DNA from: Pseudomonas baetica
Lineage (GTDB): Bacteria > Pseudomonadota > Gammaproteobacteria > Pseudomonadales > Pseudomonadaceae
Direction of reading: 5' to 3'
Assembly (NCBI RefSeq): GCF_002813455.1
Contig: NZ_PHHE01000001.1
Coordinates: 6,789,001 to 6,853,000 of the forward strand
DNA length: 64,000 bases
In this document: positions 57,060 to 64,000 of the stretch, piece by piece
Position numbering within the stretch: the stretch's first letter is position 1
Layout of the letters: every line of letters starts with the position of its first letter
Made by a program: the position numbers and the translations under genes
The notes under the pieces: model-generated
The model's database searches: none
What the model was told of the DNA's origin: nothing
What the model saw: only the letters and a program-made list of their open reading frames with translations

Positions 57060-57287
57060 ATGGCTGTGCATTCTATTTGTTGTGTTCGATATAAATCGGT
57101 CGTTAATTCGGGTGGCGATAACTTCTGTTTAAGTGTTGTAGGCATGTTCCGAAACTGCGTCTCTTTTTTTTGTACTCACTTGGCGTCGGACTGTGTCGGA
57201 AGTTTCCTAGGAGCATTTATTTGCTCGAAAAAACTCAGTAAAGACAAGGCCTTGCGTGGCAGTCTGTGGGTGTCTGAGAGCGCGTGA
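57060..57287 (+). CDS. Possible small Cys-rich protein, 75 aa
   Basis: An open frame with AAGGAATGAGCT ahead of its ATG, a good ribosome-binding site. It encodes seven cysteines and a weakly hydrophobic middle (NFCLSVVGMFRNCVSFFC). It lies alone in a 548-base gap (56874-57421) between the oxidoreductase and the unrecognised 486-residue gene. No family recognised; it may be a chance frame. Confidence 0.3.
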   Translation: MAVHSICCVRYKSVVNSGGDNFCLSVVGMFRNCVSFFCTHLASDCVGSFLGAFICSKKLSKDKALRGSLWVSESA

Positions 57288-57327
57288 CAGCTTAAGTGTT
57301 TCAAATAACTACGCATTTGTAAGTGTT
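57130..57327 (+). promoter_or_regulatory. Three TAAGTGTT direct repeats, candidate MocR-type operator
   Basis: TAAGTGTT at 57130-57137, 57293-57300 and 57320-57327 (the last two 27 bases apart), upstream of the gene pair that ends with a MocR-type regulator. Members of that family such as GabR bind direct repeats. Confidence 0.35.
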
Positions 57328-57421
57328 AGCATTCGAGCGTCTATCTATTACTAATGAATTTTTGCGTAACTGCTGTCTCGGGTTACGTAATATGAACATT
57401 TCGATACCGGGTGAAGTACCG

Positions 57422-58882
57422 ATGAGCACAATCCATGACCAGGCAATGAACTATGTCTACCAGCAAGTACTACAAAGGCTGATGAGTTTTTTCTCTCGCG
57501 CCGAGCGCACGGCATTGCAGTTATTGATTCATCGACTGGTGGTGGCGGCTGGCGGAATGGAGCGCATCGGTGATTTCAAAGTGATGGTGGTCCAGTCCGG
57601 CTCACGAGACTGCTGTTACACCCTTGCGCTGCTGCGCGCCGCACAGTTGACCATTGCCGGACGGGCGCCGGCGACATTCCAGCTGCGGGTGGCGACATTG
57701 CGCTGGAATGGCACCGAGGTTTCGGCTCTGCAAAATCTGCATCGCAGTTACAGCGCATTGTTTTTGTATGACGATCCGCGGGTCGAATTGCTGATGGTCG
57801 ATCATCGCGAAGTCTTGCCGTTCGATCACGAGGTGCCGGTCAGCGAGGCGGCTCGCGAGGCGAACCGACTCAACCTGATGATGATCGGGCACCGTCGTAA
57901 TCGCACGGAGAAGCTGGAGTTGTGGGACGACCTCTACCTGGCGACCGCCGAATTCTATGGTCAGGTTGCTCGCTGGAATAACGGCGTCGACGCGATGATC
58001 AGCAGCGAGCCTGCGCGGCGGCAGAAGCAGTTCCTTGACGGCCTGGATCGTGCGCTGCAAAAAGCCGGCATCGGCGGGTTGCCACCCAACTCAGGCTCAT
58101 TCGAAGAGTTGTTCCCTTTGCTTGACGGACTGGGAGGCGACCTCTATCGAGAGCTCTACAGCGAGACCGAACTGACACCCTGGCGCCCCGAAGGTACGTT
58201 CGAAGCCTGTCGACGTACCTGTTTTGTCGATATTCATGACATGGTGGTCGGCAACCTGGTGGAGCATTGGCCGCTACTCAGTGACTTCCTCGGGTTTCAG
58301 GCCAGTGAGCTGATCTGCCAACAGAGCGCAAGCCATTCTGCCGACCCGTTGGTAATCGCCCATCTGGAAGGGATGCAGGCGAATTTCATCGAGGGTCGCA
58401 CCTATGAGGCAGGCGTTGGCGATTACCTTCAGCGCAACCTGGTGTTGATGCAAGACAAACAGATACCCGCGCCGATTTGTGAGCAGTGGCTGGCGACCTT
58501 CGACAATCCTGCCGACCTCGAACAGCGGCGTAATCAAGCAGCAGCGGCGTTGCAGAACACCTTCGAACTGAATGAAACCCAGTTGATCTGTCTGTTGTTC
58601 GGCCCCTTTATCGACAGCGGTGCCGGGCTTGAACATTTCCTGCGCAGTTGCCATCCGGGCATGCTGGTGGCGCTGCCAGAACTGCACCGGGCGATGCAGG
58701 GGCTGCACGCTCCGGAACAAGTGCTGAAGTGGATGACCGATGTCAGTGGCCTGCCGGTACGGTTGATTGTTCAGCTTTATTCGATGGGGCCCTTCAAGTT
58801 GCGGGTAACGGCCAATGCTGCCGAGCAGGGCAACACGCCCCGTAAAAGCACGGTCCCGGGCGACCGCTCGGCGGAAGGTTGA
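57422..58882 (+). CDS. Unrecognised protein, 486 aa
   Basis: Soluble, helix-rich and without a signal peptide or membrane span; I recognise no family. Notable stretches are a basic N-terminal helix (VLQRLMSFFSRAERTALQLLI-like), a mixed alpha/beta part (VMVVQSGSRDCCYTLALLRA), and a C-terminal part with ALPELHRAMQGLHAPEQVLKW. ATG 57422 follows GGGTGAAG; an ATG at 57392 is possible. The MocR-type regulator starts 49 bases after its stop, so the pair is probably one transcript. A role linked to what that regulator senses is inference. Confidence 0.65.
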   Translation: MSTIHDQAMNYVYQQVLQRLMSFFSRAERTALQLLIHRLVVAAGGMERIGDFKVMVVQSGSRDCCYTLALLRAAQLTIAGRAPATFQLRVATLRWNGTEVSALQNLHRSYSALFLYDDPRVELLMVDHREVLPFDHEVPVSEAAREANRLNLMMIGHRRNRTEKLELWDDLYLATAEFYGQVARWNNGVDAMISSEPARRQKQFLDGLDRALQKAGIGGLPPNSGSFEELFPLLDGLGGDLYRELYSETELTPWRPEGTFEACRRTCFVDIHDMVVGNLVEHWPLLSDFLGFQASELICQQSASHSADPLVIAHLEGMQANFIEGRTYEAGVGDYLQRNLVLMQDKQIPAPICEQWLATFDNPADLEQRRNQAAAALQNTFELNETQLICLLFGPFIDSGAGLEHFLRSCHPGMLVALPELHRAMQGLHAPEQVLKWMTDVSGLPVRLIVQLYSMGPFKLRVTANAAEQGNTPRKSTVPGDRSAEG

Positions 58883-58931
58883 TCGTGAGCTTGCACTCGG
58901 CAAACGCCGCAATCATTGCAGGTGTGGCCGG

Positions 58932-60332
58932 ATGAAAATCTTGCGCGACACCGATTTCGCCTATCAGGCGGTTTATCGCTATCTGACCCAACTGATCAGC
59001 GAGCCGGGAAGCCGTGGAACAGTGCGATTGCCGTCTCTGCGGCAACTGGCCGATCGACTTGGCGTTTCGATATCGACCATTCAATACGCTTACTCATTGC
59101 TGGAGAAGGAAGGGCGGGTGTATTCGGTTGCAAAGTCGGGGTATTACGCCCAGGCAACGGCGCTACCGATGACACCCGGCAGCGGCAAGGATCTGCTCGA
59201 AACGCTGTGTGTGCATGCCAGGCATCCGGACATGCGAGTGTTGAGCGCAGATGATCCGGCATCAGTACAGCCATTGGACAGCCCACTGCTGATGCTTGAG
59301 CGAGAATTGCTACGTCAGTATCCGCGACAACCGCATGCACCGGTGCAACCTTGCGGTGAGCTCGAATTGCGTACGGCACTTGCCGCCCGTTACACAACCT
59401 CGGCCACACGCTGCTGGCATGCGGACGATGTTTATATCGGTGCGGATTTACGCGGTGTGCTGGAAATACTGATTGGCGTGCTCGACCTGCGTCGCGCAAC
59501 CGTGATAGTCGAGTCGCCTTGTGACTGGATGATCCTGCGGCTGCTGGAAGCGAATGAAGTGAGGGTTATTGAATGGCCCTTGCAGGAGGATGGGACGCTC
59601 GATCCGCACCAGTTGGAGACCTTGTTAAAAAACGAGGACGTACGTCTGATCCTGTTGTCCTCAGTGCTGAACATGCCTCACGGCAGCCGGATTTGCGAGG
59701 ATAACCGCGGTGTTATCGCAAATCTGCTCGGGCAGCAGGGCACGTGGGTGCTGGAAAATGACTGCTACAGCGAGCTGGACGAGCAGACTGACGGTCAGCG
59801 TTTGCGAAACCTGCTCGATCCCGATCGGCTGCTGGTGTTTTCCAGTCTGGAAAAGGTCATCGGCGCCGAAGCGCCTTATGGCTTTGTACTCTCGCGCATG
59901 TGGCGTAACGAGTTGCATCGACACTTCCTGTTGCGCGCGTTCCGCTTGTCGACGATCCGCCAGAAAGCCATTGCCCGGCTCTACAGCGGCGGGCGCATCG
60001 ACCACCATCTGCAGGTCTTGCGTCATTTGCTCAGGGACCGTCGCACGCAGTTGATCCGCCTGTTACGCGAGCGACTGGGCGAAACATTGCAGATCGTCGA
60101 ACCACAAGGCGGAGCGACGGTGTGGCTGCGCTCATCGCGAGCCGTGGACATGAGTGAAGTTTTTCAGCGTCTGCTCAAGCAGCAAGTGGTGATTGCCCCG
60201 GGTGAACTGTTCAGTCTGCAGCGATTGCATGCACACCATTTACGCCTGAGCCCAGTGGGCCATGGCGATCATGAGCTTGCCTGTGTGGTCGGGCTGCTGG
60301 GTGATGCCCTGCGCCTGGCGCCCGAGGCCTGA
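58932..60332 (+). CDS. MocR-type (GntR + aminotransferase-like) transcriptional regulator
   Basis: 466 residues. The N-terminal GntR winged helix (RLPSLRQLADRLGVSISTIQYAYSLLEKEGRVYS, about 37-70) is fused to a fold-type I aminotransferase-like domain. Recognisable cofactor elements are the Asp in VLENDCYSEL and Lys308 in SLEKVIGAEAPYG. Compared with the usual SKxLxPGLRLGY, the phosphate-contacting Arg position is Pro, so PLP binding may be weak or lost. ATG 58932 was chosen from the domain start; the frame is open further into the previous gene. Likely regulates its own small operon. Confidence 0.85.
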   Translation: MKILRDTDFAYQAVYRYLTQLISEPGSRGTVRLPSLRQLADRLGVSISTIQYAYSLLEKEGRVYSVAKSGYYAQATALPMTPGSGKDLLETLCVHARHPDMRVLSADDPASVQPLDSPLLMLERELLRQYPRQPHAPVQPCGELELRTALAARYTTSATRCWHADDVYIGADLRGVLEILIGVLDLRRATVIVESPCDWMILRLLEANEVRVIEWPLQEDGTLDPHQLETLLKNEDVRLILLSSVLNMPHGSRICEDNRGVIANLLGQQGTWVLENDCYSELDEQTDGQRLRNLLDPDRLLVFSSLEKVIGAEAPYGFVLSRMWRNELHRHFLLRAFRLSTIRQKAIARLYSGGRIDHHLQVLRHLLRDRRTQLIRLLRERLGETLQIVEPQGGATVWLRSSRAVDMSEVFQRLLKQQVVIAPGELFSLQRLHAHHLRLSPVGHGDHELACVVGLLGDALRLAPEA

Positions 60333-60438
60333 TGTTAAAAAACATCTGCAGACTGCCGGATACATCCCATCGCACTGCGGTCAAACTGCCAGTAAACTGC
60401 GCGGTATTTCCTGAACCACTCTATATCAGAGGTTTTGC

Positions 60439-62085
60439 ATGACACTCAGTCCTTTTGCGGGTAAACCGGCACCGGCAGAATTGTTGGTCGACATCCCGCG
60501 ACTGGTAACGGCCTATTACACCGGCCAACCTGATGCATCGGTTTCCACCCAGCGAGTCGCCTTCGGCACATCCGGGCACCGTGGCAGCTCCTTCGATTTG
60601 AGTTTCAATGAGTGGCATGTTCTGGCCATCAGTCAGGCTATCTGCCTCTACCGTGAAGCCCAGGGCATCACCGGCCCTTTGTTCGTCGGCATCGACACCC
60701 ACGCACTCTCGACCCCGGCGGGTGCCAGCGCGCTGGAAGTGCTGGCCGCCAACGGCGTGACCGTGATGATCGCCGAGGGTGACGAATACACGCCGACGCC
60801 GGCCATTTCGCATGCAATTCTTTGCTACAACCGTGGCCGCACCTCCGGTCTGGCCGATGGTGTAGTCATTACGCCGTCGCACAACCCGCCCCAAAGCGGT
60901 GGCTACAAATACAACCCCACCAACGGCGGCCCGGCCGACACCCACATCACCAAGTGGATCGAAGCCAAGGCCAACGAACTGCTGGCCAACAAACTCGCTG
61001 GTGTGAAACGCATCAGCTACGAGCAGGCGCTCAAAGCCAGCACCACTCATCGTCACGACTACCTCAACACCTACGTGGCCGACCTGATCAACGTGATCGA
61101 CTTCGATGCCATTCGTGACGCCAAACTGCGTCTGGGTGTCGATCCGCTGGGCGGAGCAGGGGTGCGCTACTGGTCAGCGATCGCAGAGCACTACCGTCTG
61201 GACCTGGACGTCGTGAACAAACAGGTCGATTCGACGTTCCGCTTCATGACTGTCGACTGGGATGGCCAGATTCGTATGGACCCATCGTCCAGCCACGCGA
61301 TGCAGGGTTTGATCGGGCTCAAAGAGCGTTTCGACGTCGCGTTTGCCTGCGACCCGGATCACGATCGCCACGGTATCGTCACGCCTTCCGGCGGGTTGCT
61401 CGCGCCGAACAACTATCTGGCAGTCTCCATCGATTACCTGTTTCAGAATCGTGCGCAATGGCGTGCCGACGCGGCCGTGGGCAAGACCGTGGTCAGCAGT
61501 GGCTTGATCGACCGCGTTGCCAAGCGTCTGGGTCGTCGTCTGTACGAAGTGCCAGTCGGTTTCAAATGGTTTGCGGACGGGCTCTTCGACGGCTCGCTGG
61601 GTTTTGGCGGCGAGGAGAGCGCCGGCGCTTCCTTCCTGCGCAAGGACGGCGGCGTATGGAGCACCGACAAGGACGGTCTGATCCCGGCGTTGCTGGCCGC
61701 CGAAATGACTGCCCGTACCGGTCGTGACCCGAGCCAGGCTTATAAAGCCCTGACCGATGAACTGGGTGAACCGTTCTCGGTGCGCGTAGACGCCAAGGCC
61801 AATCCGGACCAGAAAGCGTTGCTGAGCAAGCTGTCGCCAGCGCAGGTCACGTCTACTGAACTGGCGGGAGAGAAGATCCAGAGCATTCTCAGTCATGCAC
61901 CGGGTAACGATCAGGCCATTGGTGGCTTGAAAGTAATGACCGAAAACGGTTGGTTCGCGGCTCGCCCGTCGGGCACCGAAGACATCTACAAGATCTACGC
62001 TGAAAGCTTCATCAGCGATGACCACCTCAAGCAGTTGGTGGATGAGGCGCAGACCTTGGTGGATGGTGCAATTTCCAGCAAGTGA
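60439..62085 (+). CDS. pgm: Phosphoglucomutase (alpha-D-glucose-specific)
   Basis: Interconverts glucose-1-phosphate and glucose-6-phosphate. 548 residues, the usual length. The substrate-site motif [12 protein letters not shown], the phosphoserine loop [17 protein letters not shown], the metal loop CDPDHDRHG, the sugar-binding [15 protein letters not shown] and the phosphate-binding [17 protein letters not shown] appear in order. AGAGG precedes the ATG. Its native downstream region is interrupted by an IS3-family element that begins 17 bases after the stop. Confidence 0.95.
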   Translation: MTLSPFAGKPAPAELLVDIPRLVTAYYTGQPDASVSTQRVAFGTSGHRGSSFDLSFNEWHVLAISQAICLYREAQGITGPLFVGIDTHALSTPAGASALEVLAANGVTVMIAEGDEYTPTPAISHAILCYNRGRTSGLADGVVITPSHNPPQSGGYKYNPTNGGPADTHITKWIEAKANELLANKLAGVKRISYEQALKASTTHRHDYLNTYVADLINVIDFDAIRDAKLRLGVDPLGGAGVRYWSAIAEHYRLDLDVVNKQVDSTFRFMTVDWDGQIRMDPSSSHAMQGLIGLKERFDVAFACDPDHDRHGIVTPSGGLLAPNNYLAVSIDYLFQNRAQWRADAAVGKTVVSSGLIDRVAKRLGRRLYEVPVGFKWFADGLFDGSLGFGGEESAGASFLRKDGGVWSTDKDGLIPALLAAEMTARTGRDPSQAYKALTDELGEPFSVRVDAKANPDQKALLSKLSPAQVTSTELAGEKIQSILSHAPGNDQAIGGLKVMTENGWFAARPSGTEDIYKIYAESFISDDHLKQLVDEAQTLVDGAISSK

Positions 62086-62139
62086 TGTTCCTGGAATACG
62101 CGTGTCTAGTCCTGAAATAGGTTTACACCTGTTTCAACC

Positions 62140-62937
62140 TCAAAACGCCCGATGCACCGCATCGGGCGTTTTGTATTTCAGCGACAGATGAGGCCGCTCG
62201 TTGTTATAGATCTGCACCGACTCGTCCACCATCCGGATGGCATCTGCAAAATCTTTGGGCCGATGCAGCATTAACTCGTTTTTCAAAATTCCATTCACAC
62301 GCTCAGCCAATGCATTTTGGTAGCAGTCGTAGCCATCGGTCATTGAGCAGGTGATGCCGTACTTGGCATGCAGCCGCTGATAAAGCTCGGAGCAGTATTG
62401 AACGCCTCTGTCCGAGTGGTGCACCAAGTGTTGTTCCGTTGTCCGCTGCTTCAGGGCTTTGTTGAACGCCTGGATCACCGATTCGGTGTGCAAGCTTTCA
62501 TGGACATGGTGACCCACGATTTTTCGAGAGTACGCATCGGTGATCAAACTCAGATAAGCCACACCCGTTTGCGTTGGTAAGTAGGTGATGTCCGCAACCC
62601 ATACTTGCTCTGGTGCCTTGGCGACTACCTGAATCGGCCCATCTTTGAGCAGGTTTGGATGCCGGCGAAAGCGATGATGACTGTCTGTTGTTTTGTGATA
62701 GGCCCGCCTGCGAGGAACCAGTTCGCGCCGATCTCGCAAGATATTGAATAAACGGTCTCGACCAACCTTTACGGACATTTCTGGCTCAGTGCGCATTAGA
62801 TTGTGAAGTTTTCGGGTGCCAAGGCGCGGTTGCCTGAGTCGCTTTTCCCTCACGAATCCCATCACTTCCTGAGCATGACGGGCCCGGGCATCACACGCCC
62901 GGTTGCGCTTGTAATAAGCCTGACGGGAAATCCCCAT
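62140..62937 (-). CDS. IS3-family transposase OrfB (DDE catalytic part)
   Basis: 265 residues from the first ATG. The integrase core has the DDE triad in VADITYLP, HHSDRGVQYC and ALAERVNGILKNE, with the usual K/R seven residues after the Glu region. It is normally made as an OrfAB fusion by -1 frameshifting at the A6G site at 63003-63009: after slippage the frame reads KKAIRQVLSQEQIQGLSISR and runs into MGISRQAYY. Confidence 0.92.
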   Translation of the reverse strand: MGISRQAYYKRNRACDARARHAQEVMGFVREKRLRQPRLGTRKLHNLMRTEPEMSVKVGRDRLFNILRDRRELVPRRRAYHKTTDSHHRFRRHPNLLKDGPIQVVAKAPEQVWVADITYLPTQTGVAYLSLITDAYSRKIVGHHVHESLHTESVIQAFNKALKQRTTEQHLVHHSDRGVQYCSELYQRLHAKYGITCSMTDGYDCYQNALAERVNGILKNELMLHRPKDFADAIRMVDESVQIYNNERPHLSLKYKTPDAVHRAF

Positions 62938-62960
62938 GAATTGGCAAGCCCGACTAATGC

Positions 62961-63362
62961 TCAGGCCTTGGATCTGCTCTTGGGAGAGGACTTGCCGGAT
63001 CGCTTTTTTACGACAGAAACACCGAAGTCGTTCTTCAAAACATCAACGACGGCTTCGAAAAACTGAGCTTTCTGGTTGGCTTGGGCAAGCTTTTCTTCAA
63101 GCTCTTTGATTCGCTGTTCGGGTGTCAGCGGTTTATCGGGCTTATCCATGGAACGGGGTCTCTTGGAGCGAATGGACGCGCCTTGACTCCAGTCCTGCCG
63201 ACCATGCCTGCGTAACCAGTTCAGTACGGTCGTTTTACCCTGAATGCCATAACGCTCTTGAGCCTCTTTATAACTCAGCTCACCTTTTTCGACTTGATCG
63301 ACGACCGACAATTTAAAGGTCAGCGTGTAATCACGCTGACTGCGCCTTTCTCCCGTATTCAT
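62961..63362 (-). CDS. IS3-family transposase OrfA (DNA-binding part)
   Basis: 133 residues. A helix-turn-helix (LSYKEAQERYGIQGKTTVLNWLRRHG, about 29-54) and a leucine-zipper-like coil (IKELEEKLAQANQKAQFFEAV). Its ATG has GGAGGGAG upstream. The A6G heptamer near its 3' end, on the coding strand of 63003-63009, is the programmed frameshift site leading into OrfB. Confidence 0.92.
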   Translation of the reverse strand: MNTGERRSQRDYTLTFKLSVVDQVEKGELSYKEAQERYGIQGKTTVLNWLRRHGRQDWSQGASIRSKRPRSMDKPDKPLTPEQRIKELEEKLAQANQKAQFFEAVVDVLKNDFGVSVVKKRSGKSSPKSRSKA

Positions 63363-63494
63363 TACTCCCTCCTGAGAATGGGTCAGAAGGTGTAAACCTT
63401 ATTCAGGACGGGACAGCGGCATAAAAAAGGGCAACCCTGACGGTTAATGCCGATCAGTTAAGCCCTTTTGCTTGACCTTTGGCCGCAAGAAATC

Positions 63495-63529
63495 AAAATC
63501 CGATGCCTGAATAGGCATCGGATTTTTTT
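63495..63529 (+). terminator. Hairpin with T tail at the IS4 left end
   Basis: AAAATCCGATGCC-TGAATA-GGCATCGGATTTT, 13-base arms followed by T, ending exactly at the transposase ATG (63530). It looks like a terminator that blocks read-through from outside into the transposase, a common safeguard of insertion sequences. Confidence 0.75.
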
Positions 63530-64000
63530 ATGCGTCTGGCTCGGGCACTGGAACTCACCCACAACTTCGTCTCGACTCCCAACTCCCTCGAAGGGTTGGA
63601 CTCGTTGCTTGATCCATCTCTGGTCGAACAGGCATTGGAGCAGGCCGGTGTAGCCACTTTGCGCAGGCGACGCTTACCTTTGGAAATGATGCTTTGGTGC
63701 GTCATCTCCATGGCGTTTTTTCGACGCATGTCGGCGTGGGATGTGGTCAGTCGCATGAACATCATGCTGCCTGGGCAACGTCCGCTGGTCGCGCCCAGCG
63801 CCGTAGTCCAAGCCCGTCAGCGGCTGGGCAGCGAGGCCGTACGACAAGTCTTCGATCTGACTCAGAAAAGCTGGCATGAAGCGGCCAGTCATCCGACCTG
63901 GGCCGGGTTGCGCTTGCTGGGTGTCGACGGCGTCGTCTGGCGTACGCCCGATACACCGGAAAACCGTGCGCGTTACGACTCCGCCAGCAACCAGCATGGC
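63530..64000 (+). CDS. IS4-family transposase, 5' part
   Basis: 157 codons, open to the window edge. The N-terminal domain of IS4 transposases (ALEQAGVATLRRRRLPLEMM, VVSRMNIMLPGQRPLVAPSA, ARQRLGSEAVRQVFDLT) leads into the first catalytic Asp region LRLLGVDGVVWRTPDTPEN. The start ATG lies directly in the T tail of the hairpin, so translation from outside transcripts is probably poor. Confidence 0.85.
   Translation, partial: MRLARALELTHNFVSTPNSLEGLDSLLDPSLVEQALEQAGVATLRRRRLPLEMMLWCVISMAFFRRMSAWDVVSRMNIMLPGQRPLVAPSAVVQARQRLGSEAVRQVFDLTQKSWHEAASHPTWAGLRLLGVDGVVWRTPDTPENRARYDSASNQHG

Larger units (their letters stand above)
62103..63415 (-). mobile_element. IS3-family insertion sequence, complete, with 3-bp target duplication
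   Basis: The terminal inverted repeats begin TGTC and share GTCCTGAA and AGGTTTACACCT; 24 of 28 bases match between 62103-62130 and 63388-63415 read inward. The flanks are a direct repeat GCG (62100-62102 and 63416-63418), the expected IS3-type duplication. Two transposase frames inside are intact and joined by a slippery A6G. About 1.31 kb, apparently recent and possibly active. Confidence 0.9.
63445..64000 (+). mobile_element. IS4-family insertion sequence, left part (runs off the window)
   Basis: TAATGCCGATCAGTTAAG at 63445-63462 matches the terminal repeat I recall for the IS4 group. It is followed by a subterminal hairpin and a transposase frame open to the window's end. The right end is outside, so completeness and target duplication cannot be judged. 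Only 29 bases separate it from the IS3 element. Confidence 0.75.

Noticed and set aside
63495..63529. Hairpin with T tail as the native pgm terminator
   Set aside because: It lies inside the IS4-family element, after its terminal repeat and flush with the transposase ATG, so it belongs to the element.
1..64000. tRNA, rRNA, riboswitch or replication origin
   Set aside because: No cloverleaf-like gene, rRNA segment, recognisable riboswitch core or origin cluster was seen by reading; a covariance-model scan was not possible.

Overview
The window looks like a chromosomal segment of a fluorescent-group Pseudomonas. It is GC-rich, it carries recognisable mexEF-oprN, efeUOB, pssA, pncA, nudC, pgm and branched-chain acyl-CoA catabolism genes, and its intergenic gaps are full of the paired palindromes (core GTGGGAGCGGGCTTGCTCGCGA) typical of that group. 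The assignment rests on reading the sequence only; no search was run.

Layout. 1-3200: a type V autotransporter with a 7-C tract in its leader, and a small hypothetical gene. 3488-10874: a DUF1345 membrane protein and a two-gene RND efflux operon facing away from a ParRS/RstAB-like two-component system. 10970-13475: nicotinamidase, then an ECF sigma/anti-sigma pair behind a frameshifted TPR gene. 13754-19277: a crotonase and nudC, a TSUP permease, a DUF1348 protein, a TetR regulator and pssA. 19400-23621: a Fur-type-boxed efeU-efeO-efeB operon with an extra M75 gene. 23904-33346: an AraC-type regulator and a fadDx/fadB2x/fadAx-like isoleucine/2-methylbutyryl-CoA module, facing an acyl-CoA dehydrogenase plus 3-hydroxyisobutyryl-CoA hydrolase pair (valine side). 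33502-46071: an HPP protein, an MFS transporter, a TPR protein, an AaeB/X/A-like exporter and mexEF-oprN. 46305-53161: an accessory cassette. 53435-60332: sotB, a LysR regulator with a divergent oxidoreductase, and an unrecognised protein with a MocR-type regulator. 60439-64000: pgm followed by two insertion sequences.

The most notable region is the accessory cassette. It begins beside the 3' stump of a TonB-dependent receptor gene and encodes two DUF262 proteins (the second with a C-terminal DUF1524/HNH nuclease), then an SMC/ABC-like ATPase with a degenerate N-terminal HNH/zinc module, and an intact HNH nuclease overlapping the ATPase gene. The first pair resembles type IV restriction (GmrSD/SspE-like) building blocks and the second pair resembles Septu (PtuA/PtuB). 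Their juxtaposition, a perfect 16-bp hairpin between the pairs, and the receptor stump point to a composite anti-phage locus. The defence role is inferred from domains and context.

Several genes are damaged or unusual: the autotransporter leader (possible phase variation), the TPR gene upstream of the sigma factor (frameshift), the sigma factor (no conventional start codon at the conserved N-terminus), the TonB receptor stump, and the region after pgm (an IS3-family element with a 3-bp target duplication, 29 bp from the left end of an IS4-family element that runs off the window).
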